Below, piece after piece: positions 5,693 to 6,155 of a stretch of DNA of 6,155 nt. A program made the position numbers and the translations under genes. The notes beneath the pieces are model-generated. The model made no database searches. It was not told the DNA's origin and was given only the letters and a program-made list of their open reading frames with translations. This stretch comes from JAVBUZ01 sp031554725 (GTDB lineage: Bacteria; Bacillota; Clostridia; Lachnospirales; Lachnospiraceae). How positions within the stretch are numbered: position 1 is the stretch's first letter; every line of letters begins with the position of its first letter. Where the stretch lies: contig JAVBUZ010000220.1 of the NCBI GenBank assembly GCA_031554725.1, forward strand, positions 1 to 6,155. The letters are read 5' to 3'.

Positions 5693-5728
5693 CAAAAATA
5701 GTGTGTACCATTTCAAAAAGAAATATAC

Positions 5729-5761
5729 AAAAAATGCCTTGCAAAAAACAAGGCATTTTTT
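5729..5761 (-). terminator. Intrinsic terminator after lexA
   Basis: A perfect 13-bp inverted repeat (5729-5741 with 5749-5761; core tgccttg/caaggca, outer arms A6/T6) surrounds a 7-nt loop. Read on the - strand it begins 7 bp after the lexA stop codon and ends with a six-T run. The A6 on the other side makes it symmetrical, so it could also stop + strand transcripts. Confidence 0.9.
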
Positions 5762-5768
5762 GTAAAAA

Positions 5769-6155
5769 TTATTTATATATTCTAAAAATACCAAATACTT
5801 TACCGAGAATCTGGCAATCATCTACAATGATAGGATCCATATAATCATTTTCAGGCTGTAGACGAATATGACCATTTTCTTTATAAAAGGTTTTAACAGT
5901 TGCAGAGTCATCAATTAGTGCAACAATAGTTTCACCGTTTTTAGCGGAGCTACATGACTGAACAAATACCTGGTCTCCATTAAAAATTCCTACATTCACC
6001 ATGGAATCACCGCGAACATTTAAAATAAAGGCATCACCACTTGGAACAATATCGGCAGGAACAGGAAAATAGCTTTCGATGTTTTCTTCTGCTAAAATGG
6101 GCTGGCCAGCAGCAACATTACCAATGATAGGATCCATATAATCATTTTCAGGCTG
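5769..6155 (-). CDS. lexA: LexA repressor, C-terminal self-cleaving protease domain (5' end outside the window)
   Basis: The frame runs from the window edge (Q-P-E-N-D-Y) through the Met codon at 6137 to a TAA at 5769; the Met is internal, so the gene is 5'-truncated. Counting from that Met, the cleavage site is Ala10-Gly11 in PIIGNVAAGQPILAEENIE. The catalytic Ser45 is in VRGDSMVNVGI and Lys82 in ATVKTFYK; the Ser-Lys spacing of 37 equals that of E. coli LexA (Ser119/Lys156). The end QILGKVFGIFRIYK is also typical. LexA represses SOS genes and cleaves itself when RecA filaments form on damaged DNA. The DNA-binding winged helix is not in view. Odd: the 18 bases entering at the edge, plus the next 16, exactly repeat codons near the C-terminus, so QPENDYMDPII occurs twice, 99 residues apart. 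In ordinary LexA a linker to the DNA-binding domain would be expected there. A terminator follows the gene. Confidence 0.88.
   Translation of the reverse strand, partial: QPENDYMDPIIGNVAAGQPILAEENIESYFPVPADIVPSGDAFILNVRGDSMVNVGIFNGDQVFVQSCSSAKNGETIVALIDDSATVKTFYKENGHIRLQPENDYMDPIIVDDCQILGKVFGIFRIYK
5825..5858. repeat. 34-bp direct repeat, copy 1 (lexA C-terminus)
   Basis: This 34-bp stretch encodes (on the - strand) QPENDYMDPII near the LexA C-terminus, its normal place in the family. It is identical to 6122-6155 and lies 297 bp away. Confidence 0.9.
6122..6155. repeat. 34-bp direct repeat, copy 2 (window edge)
   Basis: Identical over 34 of 34 bases to 5825-5858. It runs to the last base of the window, so the true repeat may be longer. 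The match breaks exactly where family-typical GNVAAG begins, indicating a junction. Confidence 0.9.

Noticed and set aside
5676..5756. N-terminal 27-residue extension of the DUF378 protein from an ATG at 5756 (- strand)
   Set aside because: The extension would begin inside the lexA terminator stem and has no ribosome binding site, while the ATG at 5675 has a near-perfect one and matches where the family begins.
5617..5844. + strand 75-codon open frame over the DUF378/lexA junction
   Set aside because: It runs through a terminator hairpin and antisense to two recognised genes, and has no ribosome binding site or family resemblance.

Overview
The window is an AT-rich stretch of chromosome from a low-GC Gram-positive bacterium. 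It most likely comes from the Clostridia, and a Lachnospirales-like relative is my best guess. The evidence is the gene order rplU-prp-rpmA-obg-yhbY-nadD-yqeK-rsfS, an L27 with the Firmicutes-type cleavable N-terminal extension beside its processing protease Prp, an L21-leader-like RNA upstream of rplU, strong AGGAGG-type ribosome binding sites, and a LexA-type repressor just beyond the operon. The genus cannot be fixed from this sequence alone.

Layout. (1) Positions 1-199 hold the last ~66 residues of an RluA/RluD-family pseudouridine synthase, cut by the window start. (2) After a ~170 bp gap with a promoter-like element comes a cytidylate-kinase-like P-loop protein of unknown substrate (369-998). 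(3) A promoter and a structured leader (1016-1148) introduce the main operon, which runs to 5391 on the + strand. It encodes ribosomal proteins L21 and L27 with Prp between them, an intrinsic terminator or attenuator hairpin, then the ribosome-assembly GTPase Obg, the RNA-binding protein YhbY, the NAD synthesis enzyme NadD, the HD-domain Ap4A hydrolase YqeK and the ribosome silencing factor RsfS. A very strong terminator closes it. (4) On the - strand lie a small two-helix DUF378 membrane protein (5460-5675) and, upstream of it behind a terminator, the C-terminal protease domain of a LexA repressor (5769-6155) that runs off the window edge.

The operon is coherent. L21, L27 (matured by Prp), Obg, YhbY and RsfS all act on the large ribosomal subunit, from building and maturing it to silencing it when nutrients are short. 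NadD and YqeK add nucleotide-cofactor metabolism (NAD and Ap4A).

I see no CRISPR array, insertion sequence, phage gene, tRNA or rRNA, and no convincing new multi-gene system. The most unusual signal is an exact 34-bp direct repeat, spaced 297 bp (99 codons, in frame), inside the lexA fragment and reaching the last base of the window. It means either a tandem duplication of the LexA protease domain or an assembly artefact at a contig end. The next most interesting are a possible Shine-Dalgarno-sequestering switch in the rplU leader and a 14-bp inverted repeat around the end of the pseudouridine synthase gene.
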